The notes beneath the pieces were generated by a model that was given only the letters and a program-made list of their open reading frames with translations, was not told the DNA's origin and searched no databases. From positions 1 through 33,953 of the forward strand of contig DATGLD010000020.1 in NCBI GenBank assembly GCA_035294305.1: a DNA stretch of 33,953 nt, given 5' to 3'. This document shows positions 9,632 to 17,900 of this stretch, piece by piece; the stretch's first letter is position 1; every line of letters begins with the position of its first letter. Source of the DNA: DASRBN01 sp035294305 (GTDB lineage: Bacteria > Chloroflexota > Ktedonobacteria > Ktedonobacterales > Ktedonobacteraceae). A program made the position numbers and the translations under genes.

Positions 9632-9758
9632 GGTAGCGCGATCCTCTTCCTCGAGTAGTACACAGAAAATTTGAGTCAATCACGTATTCACGTGACACGA
9701 CGCCAGCAAAGTAATCATCATGGAACGGTGTACCCAATGATGGTCCTCCTCCCATGCT

Positions 9759-10352
9759 TTAAAAGACGAACGGTATAAAGCGTTTGGTATGGTGCATATA
9801 CTCAATATAGGGTTGACCTAAAGCCCTGCGCAATGCTTGCTCTTCTACCATCACTCGGTAAGAGTAGCCAATGAAGCTCAACAGCATGATACTCGCCAAA
9901 CTTACCCAATTGGCGGTGGCCAGACCTATTCCCAATACTGTTAACAGCGTTCCGCTATAAGCAGGGTGACGAATAAATTTGTAAGGCCCGCGCTGTACCA
10001 CTGCCTGATCGGGCCTGGTTGCCACTTCCCGCGTAAAATATTGCCCCAGAGTCCGAATCGCGTAATGACGCAAGATGACACCCAGTACCATTAGCACTAT
10101 ACCGATTGAAACGAAGATGGAGCGATGCCATGTGATTGTGGCCCCTTGAATCAGACCAGCAAAAAAGAAATTCAGGAATAATCCGCTATACAACCCCAGC
10201 AGCAACACGACCATCGATCCACGGTCCTGTTTCTGAGCAGCTGGTTTCACACGTTGAGCCACCGCCCCTATCATTTCCAGGGCAAACCAGGCGACATAGA
10301 CAACCCAGAATATGATCGCATAGACATTCAGACCATAAATCAGTGGCAGCAT
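9759..10352 (-). CDS. Isoprenylcysteine carboxyl methyltransferase-like membrane protein
   Basis: About 197 residues. The ATG at 10352 is preferred because its spacing from GGAG is good; a GTG two codons upstream is possible. Four or five membrane helices are visible (about 7-28, 45-70, 75-95, 130-160). The C-terminal half carries the ICMT/PEMT fold signature: VVQRGPYKFIRHPAYSG, then EEQALRRALGQPYIEYMHHTKRFIPF, where the RHP motif and the downstream E-Y-R/K segment bind S-adenosylmethionine. Bacterial members methylate small molecules or lipids that are mostly unidentified. No coupled gene suggests a substrate. Confidence 0.82.
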   Translation of the reverse strand: MLPLIYGLNVYAIIFWVVYVAWFALEMIGAVAQRVKPAAQKQDRGSMVVLLLGLYSGLFLNFFFAGLIQGATITWHRSIFVSIGIVLMVLGVILRHYAIRTLGQYFTREVATRPDQAVVQRGPYKFIRHPAYSGTLLTVLGIGLATANWVSLASIMLLSFIGYSYRVMVEEQALRRALGQPYIEYMHHTKRFIPFVF

Positions 10353-10447
10353 ACTCACTTGCTCCTTCGATTAAGAGACTGCCTGTCTATTTCATAGATC
10401 GTATGCAAATTCCGCTCGTATTTTAGCACATCTGGCCTAAAAGAGAA

Positions 10448-10471
10448 CATGGCACCCTTACGAGTGCCATG
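10448..10471 (-). terminator. Rho-independent-type terminator after the aldehyde dehydrogenase
   Basis: CATGGCAC (10448-10455) and GTGCCATG (10464-10471) form a perfect 8-bp stem with an 8-base loop. On the minus-strand transcript it comes about 28 bases after the aldehyde dehydrogenase stop and is followed by TTCTCTTTT, a U-rich tail. Confidence 0.65.
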
Positions 10472-10498
10472 CCCAAAGCAGTTTTGGAGCAGGCATTT

Positions 10499-11992
10499 TT
10501 AGGCATCGCCAAAAATGGTGTAGTGCCAGCCCTTGCGAACGTCGCCAGATAGCTCGATCATCACATGCTTGATCTGGGTATAATCCTCGAAAGCGTACAT
10601 CGACATATCCTTACCAACGCCGCTCTCCTTATATCCCCCATGCGGCATCTCAGGTGTCAGGGGCAGGTGATCGTTGACCCAGACGGTTCCGAATTGCAAC
10701 ACTCTACTGGCACGCATGGCCTTGTAAATATCTTTCGTCCAGACCGAAGCCGCCAGGCCGTATACCACATCATTGGCCTTCGCCAGCACCTCATCCTCTG
10801 TGCCAAAGCGCGAGACGACGACGACAGGGCCGAAGACTTCCTTTTGTACGATCTCGGCGTCATTGCGGTCTTCCGCAATCACCGTCGGCTCAAAGAAAAA
10901 GCCCTTTTCGAAACCCGTGACCGTAGCGCGTTTGCCGCCGGTGACGATGTTGGCTCCCGCCCGCAATGCGCGCTCGACAAAGCCCTCAACCGTCTCACGC
11001 TGCGTGGCAGAGATCAGTGGCCCCATATCGGTCGATTCCTGCGCGGGATCGCCGACGCGAAGCTGCCTGACCTTACTGAGGAATGAGTTCAGGAAACTAT
11101 CGTACACGTCCTCCTGGACGTAGATGCGCGTGGCCGCCGTGCAGTCCTGGCCGCAGTTGACGAAAGCGCCGGCGACCGCGCCATTGGCAGCCGCTTCCAG
11201 GTCGGCATCATCATACACGATGAATGGCGCCTTGCCGCCGAGTTCGAGGTGAACGTGCTTGATGGTATCGGCGCCCGCGCGCATGATATGCTTGCCACTC
11301 TCTGTGCTGCCGGTAATGGAAACCATATTGACCTTACCGTGGCCGGCAAGTGCCTGCGCAACGCCAGGACCGCTGCTGATGATGTTGAGGACGCCAGGAG
11401 GCAGACCGGCTTCCAATGCAATCTCGCCCAGTTTGAGCGTGGTCAGCGGCGTCTCGACGGAAGGCTTGAGCACGACAGTGTTGCCGGCGGCCAGGGCCGG
11501 CCCAATCTTCCAGGCCGCCATCATGAACGGGTAGTTCCAGGGAGCTAATGAGGCTACCACGCCAACAGGTTCACGCCGAATGATGCTGGTATGCCCGCCG
11601 CTGTATTCGCTCGCGGCCACACCGGCAAGATGGCGCGCGGCACCGGCAAAGAAATGCAGGTTGTCGATGGAAAATGGGATGTCGCTATCGCGAGCCAGTT
11701 TGATCGGCTTACCAGCATCTTGCGATTCCAACTCGGCCAGTTCAGAGGCATGTTCCTCGACCAACGTTGCCAGTTTCTCAAGCGTGGCGGCACGCGCTCC
11801 ATGCGGTAGGCCCGACCAGCGACCATCATCGAACGCTTCGCGGGCCGCGGCAACCGCGCGTTCCACATCCTCAAGTGTACTTTGAGGAACCTGGGCAATC
11901 GGTTCGCCCGTCGCAGGGCTGATATCGTCAACCGTTTTGCCCGAACTGCTAGCGACGAGTTCGCCATTAATGAGCAGTTTGTACTCGGCCAT
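10499..11992 (-). CDS. NAD(P)+-dependent aldehyde dehydrogenase (aminoaldehyde type)
   Basis: 497 residues, full length for the ALDH superfamily; AGGAG lies eight bases before the ATG. Visible motifs are the Rossmann entry SLAPWNYPFMMAAWKIGPAL, the cofactor loop SITGSTESGKHI, the general-base Glu in HLELGGKAP and the catalytic Cys in NCGQDCTAATR. Similarity is strongest to gamma-aminobutyraldehyde/betaine-aldehyde type enzymes (PatD/Prr-like). It probably oxidises the aldehyde made by the neighbouring aminotransferase or dehydrogenase: 4-aminobutanal to GABA, or 2-aminoadipate semialdehyde to 2-aminoadipate. It is the last gene of a minus-strand set, separated from the next by about 300 bases that hold repeats. 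Confidence 0.9.
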   Translation of the reverse strand: MAEYKLLINGELVASSSGKTVDDISPATGEPIAQVPQSTLEDVERAVAAAREAFDDGRWSGLPHGARAATLEKLATLVEEHASELAELESQDAGKPIKLARDSDIPFSIDNLHFFAGAARHLAGVAASEYSGGHTSIIRREPVGVVASLAPWNYPFMMAAWKIGPALAAGNTVVLKPSVETPLTTLKLGEIALEAGLPPGVLNIISSGPGVAQALAGHGKVNMVSITGSTESGKHIMRAGADTIKHVHLELGGKAPFIVYDDADLEAAANGAVAGAFVNCGQDCTAATRIYVQEDVYDSFLNSFLSKVRQLRVGDPAQESTDMGPLISATQRETVEGFVERALRAGANIVTGGKRATVTGFEKGFFFEPTVIAEDRNDAEIVQKEVFGPVVVVSRFGTEDEVLAKANDVVYGLAASVWTKDIYKAMRASRVLQFGTVWVNDHLPLTPEMPHGGYKESGVGKDMSMYAFEDYTQIKHVMIELSGDVRKGWHYTIFGDA

Positions 11993-12034
11993 TCAGGATT
12001 CTCCTTTCGGAAAGGTAAAATAACGGTTCATTCC

Positions 12035-12065
12035 GGCAAGGACAGCCACCAGGCGCTGTCCCTAC
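12035..12065 (-). repeat. GTAGGGACA-family dispersed repeat, partial copy
   Basis: Read on the minus strand this begins GTAGGGACAGCGCCTGGTG, nearly the same as the element at 15211-15276; TGTCCCTAC occupies 12057-12065. It also matches the right end of the element at 21461-21589, agreeing at about 24 of 28 bases. Only one terminal half is present, just upstream of the aldehyde dehydrogenase start. Confidence 0.6.
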
Positions 12066-12186
12066 AGGTTTCGAATTTCGTAACAAAATGACAAAATAGA
12101 TACGAATCTACAGAGTGAGATCCTCTCCTTTTGTCATTTTATCACGACAATGATATGTAATAAACCTTTCACGATCTGGTGTTGAT

Positions 12187-12276
12187 CCAGCAGTGGAGCC
12201 AGAGATTCTTCGCTGCGCTCAGAGTCTCTGGCATTCGGGAGATCACGTGGGCTCCCCTTGTCCTGAGCACTGCTGG
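12187..12276. repeat. Nested palindromic repeat, TTCTTCGCTGCG family (copy 2)
   Basis: An outer arm pair CCAGCAGTG (12187-12195) and CACTGCTGG (12268-12276) encloses GGAGCC/GGCTCC and an inner hairpin, GCCAGAGA (12198-12205) with TCTCTGGC (12225-12232). The inner loop carries the same TTCTTCGCTGCGCTCAG core as the element at 2233-2307. The element lies just after the stop of the dehydrogenase gene on the minus-strand transcript, where it would fold into a long stem and could reduce read-through into the aldehyde dehydrogenase gene. Confidence 0.65.
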
Positions 12277-12288
12277 GGCAGCGCCGGT

Positions 12289-13458
12289 TCACGCTATCGT
12301 GACGGTGCGCGTCTCGGTAGCGTGCATGTCGTATTTTGCCAGCTCGCGGAAGAATGGTTCGGTGGGCACGCATGCCTCGGGGCCGAAACAGCCGCGCCGC
12401 GTTATTTGGCCGTTTGCCAGCATGCGCCCCGCGATGGCGAGTGGCACTCCGGTATCGAGCGCGCCCGCGCTGATACCCCAACGTCTATAAGGCAGGACGA
12501 CGATCTGATTCGTGATCTCTACAGGCTGTCCATGCGCTTCACCATTCGCAACGATACGCAGCACATCACAATCCTGCGGCTCTACATTCTCGGCAGGAAT
12601 CATGTCAAGCAGCTGCGCCAGCACTTCACGCGGCGAAACTTTGACCCCCTGCACGCTGATTGGCTCAGCGCTGCCAAAGCCAAGATCAACCAGGAACTTC
12701 AGTTTTGTCATGAAGTCGGGCGGGAAAGCGATCTTAAATGAGACATGACGAATACCCTTGTCGCGGAAAGATACCGGGAAGGTGGCGCATTCTGAGTGCA
12801 GCGAATAGGTGGCTGCCGCGCGTCCAATGGGCAAGGGGAAGACCATCTCTTCTACACCGCTCAAGGGTTTCTGCGGATACCATTTGCCATCCTGAAAAAC
12901 CTGCGCATCCTTGGTGAATTCATCCAGAATGGTACGAATTGAGTAGGGCGCGACCAGGGGCGCTTTTGAAGGGGTTTCATCTCCACAACCAAGCTGCACA
13001 CGAATGCTGTCAACGCTGTCGAGTTGGTCGACGGCGGCACGAGCGAGCAGGTTGGTGACGCCAGGTGTGCCACCCATACCCACGATAGCGGTAATGCCAG
13101 CCGCTTCGGCTTCCGCGGTCATATCCGTGAGCTTGCGTGTCATGTGGAAAAGGCCACCAAGGTCGGCATAATGCACCTTTTCCTGGATGCACGCCCGCAA
13201 CACGGGCAGGTTGAAGACATATTCGACCGCGTTCAGGACAGTATCGGCCCCGTGCAACAGCTTGCGCAGGCGTTCCTCGTCATTGACATCGATCTGCTTG
13301 ACCTCGATCTTGCTGCTGGCAAGCGCTGCCGCGACCTCGTGAGCGCGTTCCTCGTTATAGTCCGCGATAGTGATCTGATCCACGTCAGGGAATTCGGTCA
13401 GTGCGCGCACGGCAATGCGTCCCATAGCGCCGGCACCACCAAGTACAATAATTTGCAT
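12289..13458 (-). CDS. Saccharopine dehydrogenase-like / L-lysine 6-dehydrogenase-like oxidoreductase
   Basis: 389 residues, ATG preceded by GAGAGGG. It opens with a Rossmann NAD(P) motif, IIVLGGAGAMGRIAVRAL, followed by an acidic residue after the second strand (ADYNEERA). It continues with NAVEYVFNLPVLRACIQEKVHYADLGG and VGMGGTPGVTNLLARAAVDQL, typical of the saccharopine dehydrogenase NADP-domain family. The length matches L-lysine 6-dehydrogenase, which oxidises the epsilon-amino group of lysine to 2-aminoadipate semialdehyde, rather than the longer saccharopine enzymes. Its place between an aminotransferase and an aldehyde dehydrogenase supports a lysine or diamine breakdown role. The exact substrate is an inference. 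Confidence 0.78.
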   Translation of the reverse strand: MQIIVLGGAGAMGRIAVRALTEFPDVDQITIADYNEERAHEVAAALASSKIEVKQIDVNDEERLRKLLHGADTVLNAVEYVFNLPVLRACIQEKVHYADLGGLFHMTRKLTDMTAEAEAAGITAIVGMGGTPGVTNLLARAAVDQLDSVDSIRVQLGCGDETPSKAPLVAPYSIRTILDEFTKDAQVFQDGKWYPQKPLSGVEEMVFPLPIGRAAATYSLHSECATFPVSFRDKGIRHVSFKIAFPPDFMTKLKFLVDLGFGSAEPISVQGVKVSPREVLAQLLDMIPAENVEPQDCDVLRIVANGEAHGQPVEITNQIVVLPYRRWGISAGALDTGVPLAIAGRMLANGQITRRGCFGPEACVPTEPFFRELAKYDMHATETRTVTIA

Positions 13459-13525
13459 AAAGCCCTCTCTGTATGTTGTACAAGATCCCGGGGCCTGGCA
13501 CCAGTCAGGAATGCCAGGCTACAAG

Positions 13526-14983
13526 TTATGCTACTGCCGTCGTGGAAACATCAAGAGTCGGATGTTGCACTACAGCCGGGGAAGCGGTTGCAGCCGGGGA
13601 AGTCTCTAGAACAGGAACCGTTGGCGTCGAAATGGTCGCATGCAGCTCCCGCAATGTATCTTCCAGACGGTTGAGGATGGTGTCAATCTCCTCATGGGTG
13701 ATGATCAGTGGGGGCTCGACACGAACCACGCGCGAGTTATTGAGGGTACCCGAGATGAGTACGCCACGCTTGAAGAGGCCCGCGGCAACGGCGTAGCCAA
13801 CGTCGTCATTCACGAAGTGCTGGCCGATCAACAAACCCTTTCCGGTAATGCCCGTGTATACATCGGGATGGCGAGCCGCAATGCCCTTTAATTGCTGGAT
13901 AAAGTATGCGCCTTTTTCAGCCGCCTGTTCTGGCAAGCGCTCTTCGAGTGTCACGTTGATCGCGGCAATGGCAGCAGCGCAGGCCAGCGGATTGCCGCCG
14001 GTCGTGGTCGTATGAATGAAAGGGTTGCTGTTCATCACGCTCCATACTTTGGGCGTGGACATGAAGGCGCCAATAGGCATGACGCCCCCACCCAGAGCCT
14101 TCGCGGAAGTGATAATATCGGGGGCAACATCCCAATGCTCAACACCCCACAATTTGCCGGTGCGCCCCATACCGGTCTGCACCTCATCTGCTATCAGCAA
14201 TACCTCGTACTCATCGCACACCTGGCGCAGGCGCGGCCAGAAATCATCGGGGGGAACAATAGCGCCGGCCTCGCCCTGCACCGGCTCCATGATGACAGCA
14301 GCAATATCATTGCCGACCTCCCGCGCTATACGCAACTGCTCCTCAACCGCATCCGCATCGCCATAAGGTACGTGAAAGACGTTATTATGCAAGGGCATGG
14401 CAGGGCGACGGAAAATCGCTTTACCTGTGAGGGATAAAGAACCTGTGGTCTTGCCATGGAATCCGCGCACAGCGGCAATGAAGCCACTCTTGCGGGTGTA
14501 TAATTTGGCAAGCTTCATCGCGCCCTCAACGGCCTCCGTCCCACTGCTGACGAAGAAGCTATACTGGATATCGCCGGGAGTAATCTCGGCCAGCAGATGG
14601 GCCAGCATGCCGCGCAGAGGATCGAGTAGTTCCTGCGTCGGCAAAGGGCTTTTTTCTAATTGTGCCTGAACGGCCCTCACGACTTTGGGATGAGTCCAAC
14701 CGAGGTTGAATAACCCGAACCCACCCAGGCAATCGATGTATTCACGACCCAGCACATCCTTGAAGGTTGCGCCATGCCCCGTCCATTCGACTGCCGCAAA
14801 GTCACCAGCCTCGGCGACCGATTTGCGGTACTCGATAAACCCGCTGTTGTAGTACCTGGCAAAGTTGCTGACGGTGGTTTCGATCAACCACTCCGCTTCG
14901 CTCTTGCCCAGGCGCGGCTTTTGTACGATGTCGAGATACCGCTGAGAATCGTTGAGGGCCTTGAGTAAGCCATCGCTACTCAT
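13526..14983 (-). CDS. Class III PLP aminotransferase (putrescine/ornithine/lysine-type)
   Basis: 485 residues; the ATG follows AGAAAGG. It has the fold-type I class III pattern: FFVSSGTEAVEGAMKLA binds the phosphate, RGFHGKT stacks on PLP, VIMEPVQGEAG and ADEVQTGMGRTG hold the ring Asp, and SAKALGGG carries the Schiff-base Lys. TTTTGGNPLACAAAIA follows. The N-terminal 60 residues (YLDIVQKPRLGKSEAEWLIETT) resemble putrescine aminotransferase. The C-terminal 35 residues after REL are a Thr/Ala/Val/Pro-rich tail of low complexity that the family normally lacks. It probably moves the terminal amine of putrescine, cadaverine, ornithine or lysine to 2-oxoglutarate, giving an aldehyde for the neighbour enzyme. 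It is the first gene of the minus-strand set. Confidence 0.87.
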   Translation of the reverse strand: MSSDGLLKALNDSQRYLDIVQKPRLGKSEAEWLIETTVSNFARYYNSGFIEYRKSVAEAGDFAAVEWTGHGATFKDVLGREYIDCLGGFGLFNLGWTHPKVVRAVQAQLEKSPLPTQELLDPLRGMLAHLLAEITPGDIQYSFFVSSGTEAVEGAMKLAKLYTRKSGFIAAVRGFHGKTTGSLSLTGKAIFRRPAMPLHNNVFHVPYGDADAVEEQLRIAREVGNDIAAVIMEPVQGEAGAIVPPDDFWPRLRQVCDEYEVLLIADEVQTGMGRTGKLWGVEHWDVAPDIITSAKALGGGVMPIGAFMSTPKVWSVMNSNPFIHTTTTGGNPLACAAAIAAINVTLEERLPEQAAEKGAYFIQQLKGIAARHPDVYTGITGKGLLIGQHFVNDDVGYAVAAGLFKRGVLISGTLNNSRVVRVEPPLIITHEEIDTILNRLEDTLRELHATISTPTVPVLETSPAATASPAVVQHPTLDVSTTAVA

Positions 14984-15210
14984 AAAAAACCTTTCTCGTT
15001 AAGCGGACGAATAATAACTACCTACACCGACCCGCCTGTCGGCTTAGCACTATCTCGCTTCCTCATCCCGTATTTATGGCTATAGGAAATCAAGAGGCTT
15101 GTAAGTAGTAACGCGCCTATCCCTGGGGATAAACGCAAGTAAAAACTAAGGACGCTTGCTAGTGGATAGACTGAGAGTAACTGAAGCTGTCCGCAGGTAA
15201 GCTAAGCATT

Positions 15211-15276
15211 GTAGGGACAGCGCCTGGTGCCTGTTCTAGTGCTCCAAGGAGGACAAGGACGAGCCATTGTCCCTAC
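15211..15276. repeat. MITE-like dispersed repeat bounded by GTAGGGACA / TGTCCCTAC
   Basis: A 66-base element with perfect 9-bp terminal inverted repeats, GTAGGGACA (15211-15219) and TGTCCCTAC (15268-15276). Inside are GCGCCTGGTGCCTG and GGACAAGGACGAGCC, motifs shared with the copies at 12035-12065 and 21461-21589. It encodes nothing. I see no clear target-site duplication. Confidence 0.7.
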
Positions 15277-15524
15277 AGTACCAGGGTTCCAACTGTATAG
15301 ATGGGGAGAAGGCGATTCAGGGGTAGCAAGTGGACAGGTGGAAGCCACGAAATACGTAGTATTTCGGAATGTAACGGCCTCGTTTTTTTCCCGGAATTTC
15401 GGTAATTTTCACGGAAAACACCTGGTTTCTTTGCATTTTTTGCGATGTATACGTTCCTCTTCTCTTAGTATAGCCTATAAAGGGCGTAGAAGCAAGTCTT
15501 TGTGTTGTCCAAATTTTTGGCCTG

Positions 15525-15554
15525 TTGACGTTGCTCTAGCATACGTGGTACTAT
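15525..15554 (+). promoter_or_regulatory. Candidate sigma70 promoter for the regulator/methyltransferase pair
   Basis: TTGACG (15525-15530) and TACTAT (15549-15554) are 18 bases apart, about 125 bases before the GTG start at 15680. The -35 is near consensus; the -10 matches at four of six positions. Confidence 0.45.
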
Positions 15555-15679
15555 CACGAACAAGGAATCTTCCATGCAGGAGCTTTGCGAGAGATTCCGC
15601 TACATTCTAGATATCCACCTCTCTGAAACCATATCGTAGTACGTTTGTCTGAAATACGCTTATAACAAGGATAGGCAAA

Positions 15680-16690
15680 GTGGGAACATCAACCTGGCGC
15701 GAGCTGCTTAGAGCCATCATCAGCACCCCAGCAGAGCGTAATCGCCTTGCTGAGGCCGCCGGGGTGCGCTCGATTACATTGATGCGCTGGATTAGTGAAG
15801 CCGCTCAGCCACGTCCTGATAACATGCGCCGCCTGATCCGGGCTCTCCCACCGCAGTACCGAGACCAATTCCTGGAACTGCTGCAGCTAGAAGAGGGGGA
15901 GATTCCTGTTTCTTCAACGAACGACATCATCGGACAGGATGAGATCCCTTTCACCCTGGTTGATGAGATTCTGCGAACACGCGCAACTACTGCTGATGCG
16001 CTCCGCTTTTGGGCCGTCAGCAGAATGATTCTACAATATGCGCTGCGGCATCTTGATCCCGAACCTTTAGGCATGGCCATAACCGTGGTTCGCTGCATGC
16101 CCCCGGCGAAGGACGGAAAAATTCATAGCCTGCGCGAAAGCATAGTATATGGAACGCCTCCATGGAATAACGAATTGGAGCAACAAGGGATGTTTCTGGG
16201 GGCGGAATCGCTGGCCGGATATGTAGTGGCAACCTGCCACCCTGCCACCATTCAGAATCTACAAGACAATACTAACTATATCCCTTCCCAGCAAGGTGAG
16301 CATGAAGTAAGCGCGGCGGCTGTACCTTTCCTTTTCGCCGGCCGTATAGCAGGTTGCCTGCTTTTTTCCAGCACTCAGGCGGATTATTTTAACGAGTCCC
16401 GCTTTCCACATATTCAGGCCTATACCCACTTGATGACCCTGGCACTCGATCCCGAGAATTTTTACCATCCCTCGCTTATCGATTTGCGTATCATGCCGCC
16501 CTTGCAAATACAGCGAACATATCTTGACGATTATAAGAAGCGCGTGCAGCAGATACTGCGCGATTCTTTACAAAAAGGAGAACCCATCACATTTCTTGAT
16601 GCAGAGCGGTTGGCGTGGCAATATCTTGAAGAGTTGCTGCTGAACCTATCTCATCAATTGAAGCATAAAGACACAGCAAATACAAAGTGA
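15680..16690 (+). CDS. Putative regulator: N-terminal HTH-like segment plus GAF domain
   Basis: 336 residues from a GTG start with AAGG upstream. Residues about 5-55 (WRELLRAIISTPAERNRLAEAAGVRSITLMRWI...PRPDNMRRLIRALPP) look like a lambda-repressor/XRE-type helix-turn-helix that binds DNA. Residues about 95-260 fit a GAF-like sensor: ESLAGYVVATCHPATIQNLQD and AAAVPFLFAGRIAGCLLFSSTQ are typical GAF strands. No histidine kinase or output enzyme follows. The same type of HTH-GAF protein is common in Ktedonobacteria, from memory. The gene lies 11 bases before a methyltransferase gene, so they probably share a transcript. What it senses is unknown. Confidence 0.65.
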   Translation: MGTSTWRELLRAIISTPAERNRLAEAAGVRSITLMRWISEAAQPRPDNMRRLIRALPPQYRDQFLELLQLEEGEIPVSSTNDIIGQDEIPFTLVDEILRTRATTADALRFWAVSRMILQYALRHLDPEPLGMAITVVRCMPPAKDGKIHSLRESIVYGTPPWNNELEQQGMFLGAESLAGYVVATCHPATIQNLQDNTNYIPSQQGEHEVSAAAVPFLFAGRIAGCLLFSSTQADYFNESRFPHIQAYTHLMTLALDPENFYHPSLIDLRIMPPLQIQRTYLDDYKKRVQQILRDSLQKGEPITFLDAERLAWQYLEELLLNLSHQLKHKDTANTK

Positions 16691-16701
16691 GGAGCATCAC
16701 A

Positions 16702-17589
16702 ATGGCAACGACACCGGAGCCTTATGGTTTACGGTCTAATGAAAGCGACTATTTTATTCAAGACAGTGGCGCAGAACTTGCACGTCTTGTAGAGCAAGAG
16801 CGGGCATTCGAACAGGCCCTTGGCGGCTTACTGCCGGAATACACAGATGAAAAAGCATTTGCCGCCTCACTTCATCGCATACTCGATGTCGCCTGTGGTT
16901 CCGGCGGATGGGCGCTCACGATGGCCCATACTTATCCACACCTGGAAGTGATGGGCTGCGATATCGATGAACGAATGATCGGCTATGCCAACTCACAGGC
17001 CCAGGTAGGAAAGCTCGACAATGCCAGTTTCCGCGTGATGGATGCGCGCAAACCGCTGGATTATCCCGATAACTACTTTGACCTGGTTAACGCTCGCTGG
17101 ATGACGGTTATTGGAACTGCCGCCTGGCCAGGAGCCGTGCGAGAGATGTTCCGCATCACTCGCCCTGGTGGTCTCATCCGCTTGACTGAGAGCGAAGATT
17201 TCAGTATTACCACCAGTCCAGCGTTCGAACGCTGGACCGTGCTTATGATGCAGGCGCTCAAGCGAGCAGGAACCTGTTTTTCTCCCACAGGTCGTACCGG
17301 CGGCCAGACTATCATGTTGCATCGCTTCCTGCGCACCGCCGGATGCCAGCATATTGAAGAGAGGGTGTTCCCAATCAATTGGTCCGCAGGGAACGCCAGC
17401 CATGAACCAATGGTAATCGATCACCTTGCAATCGTCAAGTTAAGCCAACCATTTATCATACGCTTTGGCCTGGCCACTCAGGAAGAACTTGACCGGTTAT
17501 ATGCACAGGCCGAAGTCGAGATGCGGCTCGACGATTTCTGCGCGTTGTGGTACTTATACACCATCTGGGGCCAGAAACCCGCGGAATAA
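16702..17589 (+). CDS. Class I SAM-dependent methyltransferase
   Basis: 295 residues from the ATG at 16702, chosen because AGGAG lies seven to eight bases upstream; a GTG at 16687 overlaps the preceding stop. The Rossmann-type motif I is ILDVACGSGGWALTMA, followed by the acidic residue in VMGCDIDERMI, DARKPLDYPDNYFDLV (motif II/post II) and FRITRPGGLIRLTE (motif III), as in UbiE/Methyltransf_11-25 enzymes. The C-terminal 90 residues probably shape the substrate pocket. Cotranscription with the HTH-GAF gene suggests a regulated small-molecule methylation. The substrate is unknown. Confidence 0.85.
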   Translation: MATTPEPYGLRSNESDYFIQDSGAELARLVEQERAFEQALGGLLPEYTDEKAFAASLHRILDVACGSGGWALTMAHTYPHLEVMGCDIDERMIGYANSQAQVGKLDNASFRVMDARKPLDYPDNYFDLVNARWMTVIGTAAWPGAVREMFRITRPGGLIRLTESEDFSITTSPAFERWTVLMMQALKRAGTCFSPTGRTGGQTIMLHRFLRTAGCQHIEERVFPINWSAGNASHEPMVIDHLAIVKLSQPFIIRFGLATQEELDRLYAQAEVEMRLDDFCALWYLYTIWGQKPAE

Positions 17590-17673
17590 CATCTAAAGAC
17601 ACCAGTCAGTATCCCTGCAGGCAGCCACAAACTCGAATCCGCAGTGCTGGTTACGCGACACTGAATATAACCT

Positions 17674-17718
17674 CAAAATGAGGAGGCAGTTGTTGTCTAA
17701 GAACTCCTCCTCATTTTG
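17674..17718 (+). terminator. Intrinsic terminator after the methyltransferase gene
   Basis: CAAAATGAGGAGG (17674-17686) and CCTCCTCATTTTG (17706-17718) form a perfect 13-bp stem, extended inward by AGTT/AACT with one bulged C, and followed by TTTG. The A-run and T-run ends allow it to work in both directions. It separates the methyltransferase unit from the hydrogenase locus. Confidence 0.75.
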
Positions 17719-17866
17719 TTTGTAACACAGCCGGCCATTCCTGGCTCACCGTCGTACACAAAATTCTTTAAACTCTTCTACAATAAACTCTAGTGTATAT
17801 AATATTGTCATATTAGAATATACTGAGAAAGTTCTACAGTTGTCTAATAATTCGTGCGGGTACGTA

Positions 17867-17895
17867 TTGATTAATGCTTAATTGTATGCTACACT
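17867..17895 (+). promoter_or_regulatory. Candidate sigma70 promoter in the hydrogenase leader region
   Basis: TTGATT (17867-17872) and TACACT (17890-17895) with a 17-base spacer, each matching consensus at four of six positions. The expected start near 17902 falls exactly where the structured segment begins, which strengthens the call. It could drive a small RNA or a long hydrogenase leader of about 700 bases. Confidence 0.4.
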
Positions 17896-17900
17896 TGTAA

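Larger units (their letters stand above)
14984..15679. other. Divergent intergenic region with one dispersed repeat and a promoter
   Basis: This region of about 700 bases separates the minus-strand catabolic genes from the plus-strand regulator. It contains the GTAGGGACA element (15211-15276) and a promoter candidate near 15525. An open frame at 15227-15610 runs through the repeat, has no ribosome site and no family resemblance, and is not called. The rest holds nothing I can name. Confidence 0.5.

Noticed and set aside
15227..15610. 127-codon open frame in the 14984-15679 gap
   Set aside because: It begins in a dispersed repeat, lacks a ribosome site and has no plausible protein composition.
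17798..17803. TATAAT at 17798-17803 as the hydrogenase promoter
   Set aside because: It is a perfect -10 box, but the region is A+T-rich and no acceptable -35 lies 16-18 bases upstream. It remains only a weak alternative to the pair at 17867-17895.
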